From contig NZ_PYOO01000005.1 in assembly GCF_003026395.1 (NCBI RefSeq), positions 124,001 to 188,000 on the forward strand: a DNA stretch of 64,000 nt, in the 5' to 3' direction. Below the pieces are notes generated by a model. That model was not told where the DNA came from. It searched no databases and saw nothing but the letters and a program-made list of their open reading frames with translations. Origin of the DNA: Photobacterium iliopiscarium (lineage in GTDB: Bacteria > Pseudomonadota > Gammaproteobacteria > Enterobacterales > Vibrionaceae). A program made the position numbers and the translations under genes. Positions 27,711 to 37,318 of this stretch are shown in pieces; position 1 is the stretch's first letter, and each line of letters begins with the position of its first letter.

Positions 27711-28133
27711 TTAAATCTGCGGTGTTGTTGTCGTTGGGGCTATCAATGTTGCAGTACGCTTTATTGGCGTAGCGAAAATCACTGGATTACGTTTTTCTGT
27801 AACAGACATTTGATATTCTCTTAATTTGAAATAGCCATAACTCACCACAATAGAGAAGAACAAGTAAGACAATGAAAATACAAATGGTGAACTGAGCAGA
27901 TCAGCTTTAACGACCCAAATCACGCCAGTCACAGTAATCACTAATTTCGCCACCATCGCCACAAGTAACATCAATAATGCTAACTGTGGATAACGCGTTG
28001 TACGAAAAGCTAACCAATATGCGGTTCCTATCGCGACAGCTGCAATACCAAAGCCCGCCATAAACGAATGAAAATGTTCACCTGATAGTATGCCAGCAAC
28101 GATGGATAACAATATAATCAATCCAAATATCAT
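27711..28133 (-). CDS. Uncharacterised four-helix membrane protein (AtpI-like?)
   Basis: A 140-residue protein with helices at about 1-20, 22-42, 50-73 and 83-103, and a polar Pro/Thr-rich C-terminus. Helix spacing and GTAYWLAFRTTRYPQLALLM recall ATP-synthase subunit I-type proteins, but no F-ATPase gene is nearby and the match is loose. Function unknown. Confidence 0.6.
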   Translation of the reverse strand: MIFGLIILLSIVAGILSGEHFHSFMAGFGIAAVAIGTAYWLAFRTTRYPQLALLMLLVAMVAKLVITVTGVIWVVKADLLSSPFVFSLSYLFFSIVVSYGYFKLREYQMSVTEKRNPVIFATPIKRTATLIAPTTTTPQI

Positions 28134-28556
28134 ATATCCTCACTTATAATATCTACAAAAAACCTCGGTGTAGTCTCTGAACGTATTTTCTCACCTAAAG
28201 ATCAACTTGTATATGTGAATTAAAAGATTTCATTTATGGAAATGCAAGATTATTCATAATAAAAAATGACCTAAATAATTGTTACTTAATAACTATAGTC
28301 AATAAAACCATTGATAAACTGATTAATAGTAGTAATGCTCTTTTATTATAAAGCGCTTATTGATAGGCATTAACGCTATAAACACACTATTAAGTAGTTG
28401 TTTCTATAATCTAATACGGGTAACAATACCGATTAAACCATATTTAATATGGGGGAATATATTGAGCGTTTATTTTTATACAATTTAGAGATGTAGCAGA
28501 AAAATAAGGTGAGAAAACCGCTATAAGCATGGATAGACTTATAACGGCTTCAAAAA
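28134..28556. other. Gene-free intergenic stretch
   Basis: About 420 AT-rich bases between the four-helix membrane protein and the 28-residue peptide gene. Nothing supportable is seen beyond presumed promoters. Confidence 0.35.
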
Positions 28557-28643
28557 CTAATGTATAACGATGAGCATAAACATACTAACAGCGAGTGTTA
28601 TTGCGCCAACAGTTAGTAATAATTCAAAGAGATGTTTGGGCAT
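28557..28643 (-). CDS. Small single-span membrane protein (28 aa)
   Basis: Encodes MPKHLFELLLTVGAITLAVS followed by MFMLIVIH: a short amphipathic start and one hydrophobic helix. The ribosome-binding site is weak (GGTG), so confidence is moderate. It resembles YnhF-type 29-residue membrane peptides in layout, without clear identity. A Fur-like box lies about 155 bases upstream. Confidence 0.4.
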   Translation of the reverse strand: MPKHLFELLLTVGAITLAVSMFMLIVIH

Positions 28644-28797
28644 ACTACACCACTGATTCAGTTACAACGTAACTTATTGCAGTTAACAAACCCCATCTGC
28701 TTCTTATGATAAGCTGAGGTATTAACCCTTTTTCTATGACTATAGTATAGTTACCAATGCTAAATATTAGCTGAACAACCTATCTCTGAATGTTGAA

Positions 28798-28816
28798 AAT
28801 GATAGCGATTTTCATT
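28798..28816. promoter_or_regulatory. Candidate Fur box
   Basis: AATGATAGCGATTTTCATT fits the Vibrio Fur consensus AATGANAATNATTNTCATT at all but two specified positions. It sits between the 28-residue peptide gene (minus) and the secreted protein gene at 28995 (plus), so either could be iron-regulated. Confidence 0.55.
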
Positions 28817-28994
28817 CCATATCATTAATTTATCTTATTATGTAGATTGCGAGTTATCCCTCATAATCATTACTCAATTAGCTCCATGACTCATGTTAGT
28901 CTTTAACAATCATCACAAAACAAACTAATAAACTTGTCATTTACAACTATAATTCAGATACTTAAAGGTCTATTACCTCCATGTCATTATTTAT

Positions 28995-29672
28995 ATGCAC
29001 TTATCATCCCCACTCGCTTTATTATTTTACGGTGCCACAAGCTTGATAGCAGAGTTGGCTTTTGCAACACCGATGAAACCCATTATAAAATTAACGCCCC
29101 ATCCAATCACACAACACACTGTTGAGTTACCCCTAAATGAATATCACTCCTTAGAAATCTTAGCACTAAAAAAAGTGAGTAGCAGTCAAGTTCCTCGCCC
29201 TTATGATATGCCACAAAATACTCAATCATCATTACCAATAGACACTGATACCGTCATTGATATTAACCATAACAATATAAGAGATGACTACGAGCGACTA
29301 TTACTAACGCAATATCAACGACCTGAATATGTTGCTATGGGTATTTTAGCCGCAGCACATTGGGATAGGCTCATAGCAACCCATAATCAAAAAGAGCGAA
29401 TCCTCTTAATTACAGCGATAACATTAATCACTAATAATATAGCCATTAACCAATGTTATTATTCATTACAGCAGATAGATAACACATTAGTATCACCAAT
29501 ATTGAACTATTTTAATACTGAGCGGCATATTACGATAAAAGATCAAGCAGAAGAAAAATTATTAAATATTATAGCGACATCCCCATTCAATATTACCTTT
29601 GAACCACAACCCTGTCAGAGGTTCACACTATTGGCTGAGTCGATGTTACAAACAACATTTACTTCATTGTAA
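28995..29672 (+). CDS. Hypothetical secreted protein with a DxNxNxxxDD calcium-type motif
   Basis: A 225-residue protein with a signal peptide (about 1-24). The segment IDINHNNIRDDYERLLL (about 88-104) matches the DxNxNxxxDDxE loop of calcium-binding or thrombospondin-3-like repeats often found at the start of extracellular helical domains. The rest is helical, with two cysteines (NQCYY and QPCQRF). The family is not recognised. A Fur-like box lies about 180 bases upstream. Confidence 0.65.
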   Translation: MHLSSPLALLFYGATSLIAELAFATPMKPIIKLTPHPITQHTVELPLNEYHSLEILALKKVSSSQVPRPYDMPQNTQSSLPIDTDTVIDINHNNIRDDYERLLLTQYQRPEYVAMGILAAAHWDRLIATHNQKERILLITAITLITNNIAINQCYYSLQQIDNTLVSPILNYFNTERHITIKDQAEEKLLNIIATSPFNITFEPQPCQRFTLLAESMLQTTFTSL

Positions 29673-29911
29673 TAACAACGGAATATCTCTTTATCTTCAC
29701 ATTGATGCTCATTCACGGGTTAAATTGACATAAAAACCACACGATAATAAATATGCTGTGTCATCATAATAAATTCAATAACATCCACTATATGTATATT
29801 TCATTTACTACGTATAGAGAAATACTATATTTATGATTTGATAGTGGTTTTTAGTAGTTCGCTGTATAATGTTCGACCTAAATTATCCAGCTATCACAGT
29901 TACGGAATCTA

Positions 29912-30829
29912 ATGAGTAAAATATCAACCTTTTTAAAAGGCATGGCAATGGGTGCAGCAGATGTTGTACCAGGCGTGTCAGGCGGTACTATCGCATTCAT
30001 CACCGGCATTTACGATACGCTGCTTGAAAGTATTCGTCGAATCAACCCAAGTCTAATAAGAATAATCCGTAACGGTGGCATTAAAGCCGCATTTGAGCAC
30101 GTTAATGGTACATTCTTAATCTGTTTATTTGGTGGCATATTAACAAGTATCTTTACATTAGCGAAAGTGATCACTTGGATGCTGCATACCCATCCAATTC
30201 CATTGTGGTCCTTTTTCTTTGGCTTAATTATTATTTCAGTTATTCATATGCTTAAACAAGTAGATAAATGGAATGTTAGCCGTTTTATTGCCATTATTCT
30301 TGGTGTCACTTTTGCTTATGGCATTACTGTTCTACATCCGGTAGCGATGGATCCAACACCATTAAATATCTTCATTGCTGGTGCCATTGCGATTTGTGCG
30401 ATGATCTTACCAGGAATCTCAGGTAGTTTTATTTTACTACTACTTGGCATGTATGGACCGATTCTAGCCGCCGCAAAATCAGTTGATGTCTTCACACTTG
30501 GCTTATTTGCTGTTGGCTGCGTTGCCGGTCTTTTAACATTCTCACATGTATTATCATGGATATTACGTAGCTACCGTGATATTGCCCTGACACTATTAAC
30601 GGGGTTGATGATTGGTACATTGGGTAAGATTTGGCCTTGGAAAGAAGTCTTAACATGGCGTATAAATTCACATGGTGAACAAGTGCCACTACTTGAACAT
30701 AATTTATCGCCATTGAATTATGAAAATGTAACCGGTCACCCAGCATTACTTGCTTATGCTATTGCAGCAATGATTCTAGGACTCGCTGTCGTTTGGGGCC
30801 TTGAAAAATACGCAAAACATAATGAGTAA
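29912..30829 (+). CDS. popT: DUF368 polyprenyl-phosphate transporter (PopT-type)
   Basis: A 305-residue membrane protein with about nine helices. The DUF368 signatures are GMAMGAADVVPGVSGGTIAF near the N-terminus and its inverted-repeat counterpart CAMILPGISGSFILLLLGMY (about 161-180). DUF368 proteins are known undecaprenyl-phosphate translocases that recycle the lipid carrier across the inner membrane. In Vibrio cholerae this matters at alkaline pH with sodium, which fits a marine host. Monocistronic, with a strong terminator. Confidence 0.9.
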   Translation: MSKISTFLKGMAMGAADVVPGVSGGTIAFITGIYDTLLESIRRINPSLIRIIRNGGIKAAFEHVNGTFLICLFGGILTSIFTLAKVITWMLHTHPIPLWSFFFGLIIISVIHMLKQVDKWNVSRFIAIILGVTFAYGITVLHPVAMDPTPLNIFIAGAIAICAMILPGISGSFILLLLGMYGPILAAAKSVDVFTLGLFAVGCVAGLLTFSHVLSWILRSYRDIALTLLTGLMIGTLGKIWPWKEVLTWRINSHGEQVPLLEHNLSPLNYENVTGHPALLAYAIAAMILGLAVVWGLEKYAKHNE

Positions 30830-30852
30830 TGAATAAGACTCAAAAATATAGA

Positions 30853-30879
30853 AAGTAGCCCCCGTGGCTACTTTTTTTT
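30853..30879 (+). terminator. Terminator after the DUF368 gene
   Basis: AAAGTAGCC-CCCGT-GGCTACTTT stem followed by a T8 tract. Confidence 0.92.
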
Positions 30880-31005
30880 ATTCTTTTTATATATACATGC
30901 AGTTACGTCACAAAAAATTGCTCTCTACCTACCTTTTATACACATCTCTATTCATAATTCATTTATTCCACATCGATTATCAGGATAATATTTAAGGATG
31001 AATGA

Positions 31006-31599
31006 ATGAAATACCAATGGTTAGTGATTGCTTTAGCTTTAGCTGCTGGACTATTCGCCCGCTACATCATGGACAGTAACGATCCAGAGGTTACACGTGA
31101 ACCTTATTATCCGATGAATTATTTAGAATCAGGTACTGAGGTCATCGATTTATTCGCGCCTGAGGACAACCGTATTCGTTTGGTTTATTTTGGCTACACA
31201 CAATGTCCAGATATCTGTCCAACGTCATTAGCAGTATTATCTGCGGCTTTAAAGGCAATCCCTCAACAACAACGCGATAAATTATGGCCTATATTTATTA
31301 GTCTTGATCCCGCACGTGACACGGCTGATAAAACGGCACAATATACGGCTTATTTTGATGCTGAAATTACAGGAGCAACTGGAACGGAACAACAAATTAA
31401 AGCATTAGCTGATACATATGGTGTACTTTATATTAAGAATGAATTAAAAAATTCCGAAATAAAATACGTTATTGATCACAATTCTTATTTTTATTTTTTA
31501 AAACCTACGGGTGAGTTAATTAAAAAGCTTCCTCATATGGCTAGCCCTGCTCAATTAATTGCGACAATTCCTATAATAATATCAGCGACAACAAAATAA
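31006..31599 (+). CDS. SCO1/SenC-family copper chaperone
   Basis: A 197-residue thioredoxin-fold protein anchored by an N-terminal helix (3-20). The copper site is complete: Cys67 and Cys71 in TQCPDICP and His158 in IDHNSY. SCO proteins deliver copper to, or reduce, the CuA site of cytochrome oxidase and can act in redox defence. No oxidase gene is adjacent. A staggered ATGAATGAATG start follows AAGG. Confidence 0.93.
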   Translation: MKYQWLVIALALAAGLFARYIMDSNDPEVTREPYYPMNYLESGTEVIDLFAPEDNRIRLVYFGYTQCPDICPTSLAVLSAALKAIPQQQRDKLWPIFISLDPARDTADKTAQYTAYFDAEITGATGTEQQIKALADTYGVLYIKNELKNSEIKYVIDHNSYFYFLKPTGELIKKLPHMASPAQLIATIPIIISATTK

Positions 31600-32054
31600 T
31601 TAATGATAGAAGCGATCATATTCATGGAACCAAGTGCTACATGAAATTCATATCTATTATGTTTGACCGTGAGTGATCTGTTTTTTTTATAAAGCAATAT
31701 CAACGACATTTATTTAAACTACGCTTTTTTGTTCGTTTTTTAATCTATTATGTTATTTATTTGAGTATTGGCAAAATTTTACATTCCCCTGACTTTAACT
31801 GTTATTAAAAACGAGAAATTACTTGTAAGTCCTTATATTAAGCGGAGTTATGCTCAAGCCAATTTAGATAAAAATGCAAAGAAATGGTTAAATATGTACT
31901 TTTTTTATTCAAAAACGCGATCGACATCGGATTTTTTTTTCTTAGCTGAAAAAAATTAATGAGCAATTATAATAAGTTATGCCATAATGAATTTGCCAAC
32001 TCAAACTTTATTCAACAGTTGTAGTGGCTAAATCAATATGGAGATTATATAAAA
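31600..32054. other. Upstream region of lpp
   Basis: A 455-base AT-rich region with long T runs. A 63-codon open frame here (31768-31959) has only a TTG start and a low-complexity product, so I do not call it. It presumably contains the strong lpp promoter and leader. Confidence 0.4.
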
Positions 32055-32318
32055 ATGAAACGTACTGTATCTATCTTAGCTGGTGTTTTACTAAGTGCTT
32101 CACTTGTAGGTTGTTCTAGCTCTGATGAAGTTAGTCAAATGCAGCAACTAACTAACAAAGTTGACACAATGGCTGAGCAAGTTAGTGCACTACAAGGTCA
32201 ACAAGACCAAATCGTAGGCGCGGTAAATGATTCTCGTGCAGCATCTGACGCAGCATACCAAGAAGCAATGCGTGCTAATAAGCGTATTGACAACATTGCT
32301 GGTTCATACACTAAGTAA
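32055..32318 (+). CDS. lpp: Major outer-membrane (Braun-type) lipoprotein
   Basis: An 87-residue Lpp. The lipoprotein signal peptide ends in LVGCSS (Cys20). A continuous heptad coiled coil follows (MQQLTNKVDTMAEQVSALQG and on), and the C-terminal lysine SYTK is the residue that links to peptidoglycan. GGAG precedes the ATG by 11 bases. It is followed at once by its own terminator. The neighbouring minus-strand L,D-transpeptidase is the type of enzyme that makes this linkage. Confidence 0.95.
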   Translation: MKRTVSILAGVLLSASLVGCSSSDEVSQMQQLTNKVDTMAEQVSALQGQQDQIVGAVNDSRAASDAAYQEAMRANKRIDNIAGSYTK

Positions 32319-32342
32319 TCAATACTTAGTTATAAAATATCT

Positions 32343-32370
32343 AAAGAGATGGCTTATGTCGTCTCTTTTT
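32343..32370 (+). terminator. Terminator of lpp
   Basis: AAAGAGA / TCTCTTT stem with wobble extension and a T5 tract. A second small hairpin, ACTAAGTA / TACTTAGT, straddles the lpp stop codon. Confidence 0.75.
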
Positions 32371-32518
32371 ATTTATATACACTTATAATCATAATTATAA
32401 ATAGCCCTTCTAAAGCCTAGCCATATTATTCCAAATAAAAACAAAATACAGATCACAATAATATAAAATTAATTTATTCTTAATGTAATAACCATTACAT
32501 TAATTTCTAAATAATACG

Positions 32519-32549
32519 CAAAAAAAAACGAGATAATAATATCTCGTTT
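32519..32549 (-). terminator. Terminator of the L,D-transpeptidase gene
   Basis: A 10-bp stem AAACGAGATA / TATCTCGTTT with an ATAA loop and an A run on the plus strand (U tract for minus transcription). Confidence 0.85.
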
Positions 32550-32569
32550 ATATGATAGTGACGGGCTTA

Positions 32570-33475
32570 CTATGATTTTAAAATAACAGGAAGACCGGAT
32601 TGCTTATCTAATTCTGAATATAATCGTTGCGTAGCCTTCGCATCACCGTCTACATCTTTTAATAATACTTCTGGTGCATCGATACTTTTCTTAACCCCAA
32701 TTTGAGATTCGTTTTTTGATAATGGCGAATGAACTTCTACAATCAATTCACCATCAGGATCTAGTGATGTCTTGACTGGCTGATTAATAATCTGAACTTG
32801 AGTACCTAAGGCGACATGTGGAAACAGCCACTCTACATCCCACGGGTTCATTCGAATACAACCACCACTAACACGCATACCAATACCAAAATCTTTATTA
32901 GTACCATGAATTAGATATTCACCATGACCATAGGCAAGTCGCATTTTATAATCGCCTAATGGGTTATCAGGCCCAGCAGGTACAACTGCGGGTAAAATAT
33001 CCCCTTTCGCTGCGTGTTCTTTACGAATCGATGCTGGAGGTGTCCACGTTGGATTTTTTACTTTCTCATTAATAGATGTCGTCATATTGGGCGTTTCACG
33101 ACCCACGCGACCGATACCAATAGGGAAAATATAAACAATCGATGCATCATTTTTAGGGAAATAATAAAGACGTAGTTCAGCAAGGTTAACGACAATACCT
33201 TTATGAGCAACATCGGGCAGTACAACTTGGGTTGGTATTTGTAATAACTTTCCTGGTTGCGGTAAAAAAGGATCAACACCTTTATTCGCCGCCATCATTC
33301 CTAGAAAACCCACGTTATATTTATTAGCGATATCAGCAAGGCTATCTCCTTGCTTTACCTCATAATATTCTGTTGTACCAACGATATTACTACCATTGGT
33401 CGGTAGTTTATATTCAATTGCATGCGCTGCGGATGAAGCTAAACATGTGAGTGACAAAAGTAATGCGCGGTACAC
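32570..33475 (-). CDS. L,D-transpeptidase with LysM domain (ErfK/YbiS type)
   Basis: A periplasmic enzyme attaching Lpp to, or cross-linking, peptidoglycan. Numbered from the longest frame, a signal peptide ends near AAHA, a LysM domain lies at about 48-93 (YYEVKQGDSLADIANKYNVG), and the YkuD domain has His202 (IHGTN) and the nucleophile Cys218 in SGGCIRM. I place the start at a GTG (33475) because GGAG lies 8 bases upstream and it gives a normal signal peptide; an ATG at 33511 would add 12 residues without a ribosome-binding site. Its neighbour is lpp. Confidence 0.9.
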   Translation of the reverse strand: MYRALLLSLTCLASSAAHAIEYKLPTNGSNIVGTTEYYEVKQGDSLADIANKYNVGFLGMMAANKGVDPFLPQPGKLLQIPTQVVLPDVAHKGIVVNLAELRLYYFPKNDASIVYIFPIGIGRVGRETPNMTTSINEKVKNPTWTPPASIRKEHAAKGDILPAVVPAGPDNPLGDYKMRLAYGHGEYLIHGTNKDFGIGMRVSGGCIRMNPWDVEWLFPHVALGTQVQIINQPVKTSLDPDGELIVEVHSPLSKNESQIGVKKSIDAPEVLLKDVDGDAKATQRLYSELDKQSGLPVILKS

Positions 33476-33708
33476 GACAATATCTCCGGTTAAGATCTTA
33501 CAAACATTCAATTATGGATGTAAAACGCTGTAATTAATTATGCATACAATAACTATATTTAATTATTACATGTGCTTTTAAGCTTTACGGTCATACTACT
33601 TGATATTATTTTAATCTACTAGTTTATAGATAATAGTAAATCTACGATAAAATCGATTATAACATATCAATTCATAGCACAATGATGCTATCTAATTATA
33701 ACCACTCA

Positions 33709-33748
33709 TAAAAAAGAGCTGTTAAATCTTGGTAAGACCTAACAGCTC
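33709..33748 (-). terminator. Terminator of the desaturase gene
   Basis: GAGCTGTTA / TAACAGCTC 9-bp stem with an inner TCTT/AAGA helix and an A run on the plus strand. Confidence 0.8.
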
Positions 33749-33766
33749 AGTAACCCTTTTTTAGTA

Positions 33767-34900
33767 CTAAACAGTATATTGTTGAACTAAATACTTCCAC
33801 TCTCGTCGTTGTTGGTTTAATTTTTGCCGAATCAACTCATACTGCTGCATAAATTCAAAGTTTTCATAATTATTGGCTAATTTTTTTTGCTGTAAATCTA
33901 TTAATCGTTTATTTACTTGATAATAATCAGAAATTTTACTGATTAATGCTTCATATTCATATTGTAACTGTTGTAAACGCGCGCTGTTATTCGGTAATGA
34001 CTTCAATTTACTTTGCAAACGTATAAATTCCATTTTTGTCCGCGTTTTTTCAATCCGATCCGCTGGCGTTACTTTCAAATTTGTTGTCCACCCGCACCAT
34101 GAACAACTTTTAATTAACCATTTTGTGGGATCAAATTGCCACCAGCAAATACCATTACGGTAATCGTTTTCAAAAATATGATGATAATTATGATAACCTT
34201 CACCAAACGTTAGCCATGCAATAACACCATTATCACGAGCACTATTCCTATCCGTATAAGGCTGAGATCCCCACTTATGCGCTAATGAATTAATACAAAA
34301 AGTGGTATGGTGGCTCAAAACTAACCGCACCACACCAATAAATAACAACGCCCCCCATAAATTGCCTAACAACAGTCCGATTACTACAGGTACGCCAATA
34401 TTCATTATTGCCGCTAATAATAAATAATATTTATGTTGCCAAACAACGATCGGATCTTGTTGTATATCTGCACAATTGGAATAATCATGATAACTACTCG
34501 CATGATATTGGCGCAGCATCCACCCGATATGACTATAAAAAAAGCCTTTTTTAGCAGAATACGGATCCTTGCTATTATTATCGACATATCGATGATGTAT
34601 GCGGTGATCAGAACACCAATGCAGAATACTATTTTGCAATGCAAATGCACCGCCAAGAGCAAAGATCACTCTTAAAAAGCGATGTGCTTGATAACTTTGA
34701 TGCGCCCATAAACGATGATAACCAGCGGTAATTGACATTCCACAACAACAAAATGCCACAATAGCCATCACAACGAGTGTAAGATCGAGCTCATAAAAAT
34801 AAAGATATAGCGGAACACCAATAACTGCGATTGCAAATGTTAGTGTAAATAGAACTACATTTAACCAAATAATGGGTGGTTTTTGCTGTTGAGGTATCAT
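33767..34900 (-). CDS. Acyl-CoA/acyl-lipid delta-9-type fatty acid desaturase
   Basis: A 377-residue integral-membrane di-iron desaturase. Its three histidine boxes are HRLWAH (about 62), HRIHHRYVD (about 98) and EGYHNYHH (about 234). Four helices pair around them. The last 90 residues form a charged predicted coiled coil (RTKMEFIRLQSKLKSL and on), an unusual extension for this family. It would introduce double bonds into membrane acyl chains, useful for cold adaptation. Confidence 0.9.
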   Translation of the reverse strand: MIPQQQKPPIIWLNVVLFTLTFAIAVIGVPLYLYFYELDLTLVVMAIVAFCCCGMSITAGYHRLWAHQSYQAHRFLRVIFALGGAFALQNSILHWCSDHRIHHRYVDNNSKDPYSAKKGFFYSHIGWMLRQYHASSYHDYSNCADIQQDPIVVWQHKYYLLLAAIMNIGVPVVIGLLLGNLWGALLFIGVVRLVLSHHTTFCINSLAHKWGSQPYTDRNSARDNGVIAWLTFGEGYHNYHHIFENDYRNGICWWQFDPTKWLIKSCSWCGWTTNLKVTPADRIEKTRTKMEFIRLQSKLKSLPNNSARLQQLQYEYEALISKISDYYQVNKRLIDLQQKKLANNYENFEFMQQYELIRQKLNQQRREWKYLVQQYTV

Positions 34901-34992
34901 CCTTTTTCACCTTATTTTCAGCGTACACATGTAAGCCACATTATACTTACCACTTAGGTGATTCAACTAACCAACACGATTAAGCGTTATTG

Positions 34993-35475
34993 TTACATCA
35001 ATAGTGTGATTCCAACCACATCAAAACGAGCATTTATGCAACAATAATGAGCATCTGTGGCTTGATAATAGCCAATAGGCATTGTCTCTTTTAATCCTGC
35101 TTTCACCAACGCATTATATTCTTCTCGCGTCATGATCACATATTCAAGATGCTCATCAATAATCATCTTAATATTTTCAATCGTTGCCTCATCATCACGA
35201 ACGAGTGTTTTAAAATGACCCATGATTACCGATAATGGCAACATCATCTCTCTAACAAGCAATTTTCGTTCCTGAATCTTATGGGCTGCTATTGTTCGCT
35301 TACCAACATTAAATATCTGTATCCAATCGGGCTTTCCTTGTTTAGTCACTAATCCGTGCTGATAGCAATAATATGACTCTAAAAACGTCCGTAAATGGCT
35401 ATACCGTTCAGCATAAACTTCTAAATAAATATGCTGCAACTCCAGGCTGGCATTAAAACCATGGATTTCATTCAT
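34993..35475 (-). CDS. Hypothetical protein
   Basis: A 160-residue soluble protein, start MNEIHGFNASLELQHIYLEV. It is mostly helical with a basic central part (IFNVGKRTIAAHKIQERKLL) and a cysteine pair (HYCCINA). No signal peptide or known motif. Fur-like motifs sit upstream, so iron control is possible. Family not recognised. Confidence 0.65.
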   Translation of the reverse strand: MNEIHGFNASLELQHIYLEVYAERYSHLRTFLESYYCYQHGLVTKQGKPDWIQIFNVGKRTIAAHKIQERKLLVREMMLPLSVIMGHFKTLVRDDEATIENIKMIIDEHLEYVIMTREEYNALVKAGLKETMPIGYYQATDAHYCCINARFDVVGITLLM

Positions 35476-35493
35476 TAATATTCCTTTTTATTT

Positions 35494-35595
35494 GCTTATT
35501 CTTATCATTATTTTTAAAAACAATAATAAAAACCGACTATTTTTGAAATTTTTATTATTCGGTTACGGTCTACTTAAATAGCAATAATTATCATT
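35494..35595. promoter_or_regulatory. Two Fur-like boxes in the divergent msrP promoter region
   Basis: AATAGCAATAATTATCATT (35577-35595) matches the Vibrio Fur consensus except at two positions. A second site at 35494-35512 (minus strand AATAATGATAAGAATAAGC) is closer to the minus-strand hypothetical gene. An 11-bp inverted repeat AATAATAAAAA / TTTTTATTATT lies between them. The strand controlled is uncertain. Confidence 0.4.
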
Positions 35596-35619
35596 TTAAA
35601 CATCACTTATAGGTAACTT

Positions 35620-36633
35620 ATGCACATAAAAACGCGTCCTCGCTGGGCATTAACAGAAAACCAAGTAACACCTGAAGATATATACCATCAACGTCGTTCT
35701 ATTTTGAAAAAATTAGGTATTGCAGCGGTTGGATTACCATTGTCAACCAATGCTCACGCAGGATTGTTTGATTTTATCTCATCTTCAGAAGAGCCTGCAA
35801 CTGATCATCGTCGACAATTAGCAGGAACAACCTCGTCATTATCCAATGTGGCATTGTCACTAACACCAGAGGATAAAATTCTTCATTATAATAATTTTTA
35901 TGAATTTGGTACTGACAAATCATCCCCTGCTGTGCGCGCAGAAAAATTTATCACTGATCCATGGAAAGTCACAATTGATGGGATGGTAAATAAACCATTC
36001 ACACTCGATTATGATGATTTGTTTAACCAGTTTACATTGGAAGAACGTATCTACCGCTTACGCTGTGTTGAAGCATGGTCAATGAATATTCCGTGGATAG
36101 GTTTTAGCTTACGCGACATCATTAAAAAAGCCGATCCACAACAACGAGCAAAATACGTCGCCTTTGAAACCTTATACGATCCTAAGCAAATGCCAGGGCA
36201 AGCATCATCACGACTTGGTGGCGGCATTGAATATCCTTATGTTGAAGGCTTGCGTATTGATGAAGCCATGCACCCATTGACAATGATCTCTGTCGGCTTA
36301 TATGGCAAAACATTAGCCCCACAAAATGGAGCTCCATTGCGACTCGTTGTGCCATGGAAGTATGGTTTTAAAAGTATTAAATCGATTGTACGTATTCATC
36401 TTACCGATCAACAACCACCAACAACGTGGAATCGTTTAGCAGCCAGTGAATATGGCTTTTATGCCAATGTTAATCCTGAGGTTGATCACCCACGTTGGAG
36501 TCAAGCCAGTGAACGTTTTATCGGTGAAGGTAATGTCTTTAGTAGTCGTCGCCAACCCACACTAATGTTTAACGGTTATGCTGAAGAAGTGGCATCGTTA
36601 TATAAAGGCATGGATCTAACAAGGAATTATTAA
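35620..36633 (+). CDS. msrP: Protein-methionine-sulfoxide reductase catalytic subunit MsrP
   Basis: A 337-residue periplasmic molybdoenzyme that repairs oxidised methionines in envelope proteins. A twin-arginine signal ([16 protein letters not shown], about 24-39) directs Tat export. The Mo-ligand cysteine is Cys149 in [10 protein letters not shown], and [20 protein letters not shown] is the pterin site. The stop overlaps the msrQ ATG by one base. MsrP receives electrons from MsrQ. Confidence 0.95.
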   Translation: MHIKTRPRWALTENQVTPEDIYHQRRSILKKLGIAAVGLPLSTNAHAGLFDFISSSEEPATDHRRQLAGTTSSLSNVALSLTPEDKILHYNNFYEFGTDKSSPAVRAEKFITDPWKVTIDGMVNKPFTLDYDDLFNQFTLEERIYRLRCVEAWSMNIPWIGFSLRDIIKKADPQQRAKYVAFETLYDPKQMPGQASSRLGGGIEYPYVEGLRIDEAMHPLTMISVGLYGKTLAPQNGAPLRLVVPWKYGFKSIKSIVRIHLTDQQPPTTWNRLAASEYGFYANVNPEVDHPRWSQASERFIGEGNVFSSRRQPTLMFNGYAEEVASLYKGMDLTRNY

Positions 36634-37304
36634 TGCTCACTCATTATGTTCAAAAATACCGCCTTACACCGGCTCGAATTTTAATGATAAAAATCACCAT
36701 TCATGCAGTATCATTATTTTTTGTCGCAATATTGGTTAATAACACCCTTAACGGTGGCTTTGGTGCGGATCCGATTAAAGGAATTGAACATTTCACGGGC
36801 AAAGCGGCATTAAATACTTTAATCCTTACCTTATTGTTATCACCTTTAGCAAAACAATATAAACAAGGAGGACTGATACGCCTAAGACGCTTATTAGGCG
36901 TATACAGCTTCTTTTGGGCGGCACTTCATCTTAGTGTCTATCTTGCCTTAGATCTGAATTTTGATTGGTCTTTATTGGGCAGCGAGATAATAAAACGTCC
37001 GTATCTTGCCATTGGTGCTATTAGTTGGATTATCTTATTATTATTAACACTTACCTCAACACAATCGATGCAGCGTCGCTTAGGCAAGCATTGGCAACAA
37101 CTGCATAATTGGGTGTATCTCGCTTTACTATTAAGCCCTATTCACTATTATTGGTCAGTAAAATCAGGATTGATTGAGCCGACAATTTACTTATTCATTT
37201 GTGCATTGTTACTGTATTGCCGTAAACAAAAAATCATGAAATGGTTTACCAAAAATACCAATCAATACCAGACCAAATCAGCGACAAAAAACACCAACCG
37301 CTAG
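36633..37304 (+). CDS. msrQ: Heme-binding membrane subunit MsrQ
   Basis: A 223-residue six-helix b-type cytochrome that passes quinone or flavin electrons to MsrP. It includes a GIEHFTGKAAL start, a FWAALHLSVYLALD heme helix and WQQLHNWVYLALLLSPIHYYW with further heme histidines. The basic C-terminal tail is cytoplasmic. It is translationally coupled to msrP (TAATG). Confidence 0.95.
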   Translation: MLTHYVQKYRLTPARILMIKITIHAVSLFFVAILVNNTLNGGFGADPIKGIEHFTGKAALNTLILTLLLSPLAKQYKQGGLIRLRRLLGVYSFFWAALHLSVYLALDLNFDWSLLGSEIIKRPYLAIGAISWIILLLLTLTSTQSMQRRLGKHWQQLHNWVYLALLLSPIHYYWSVKSGLIEPTIYLFICALLLYCRKQKIMKWFTKNTNQYQTKSATKNTNR

Positions 37305-37318
37305 ATAATCAGCGATCA

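Noticed and set aside
31768..31959. 63-codon open frame before lpp
   Set aside because: Only a TTG start, no ribosome-binding site, and a low-complexity product rich in Lys/Phe from T runs.
32310..32331. ACTAAGTA / TACTTAGT repeat at the lpp stop as the terminator
   Set aside because: The following hairpin with a T tract is a better terminator; the first may only stabilise the mRNA end.
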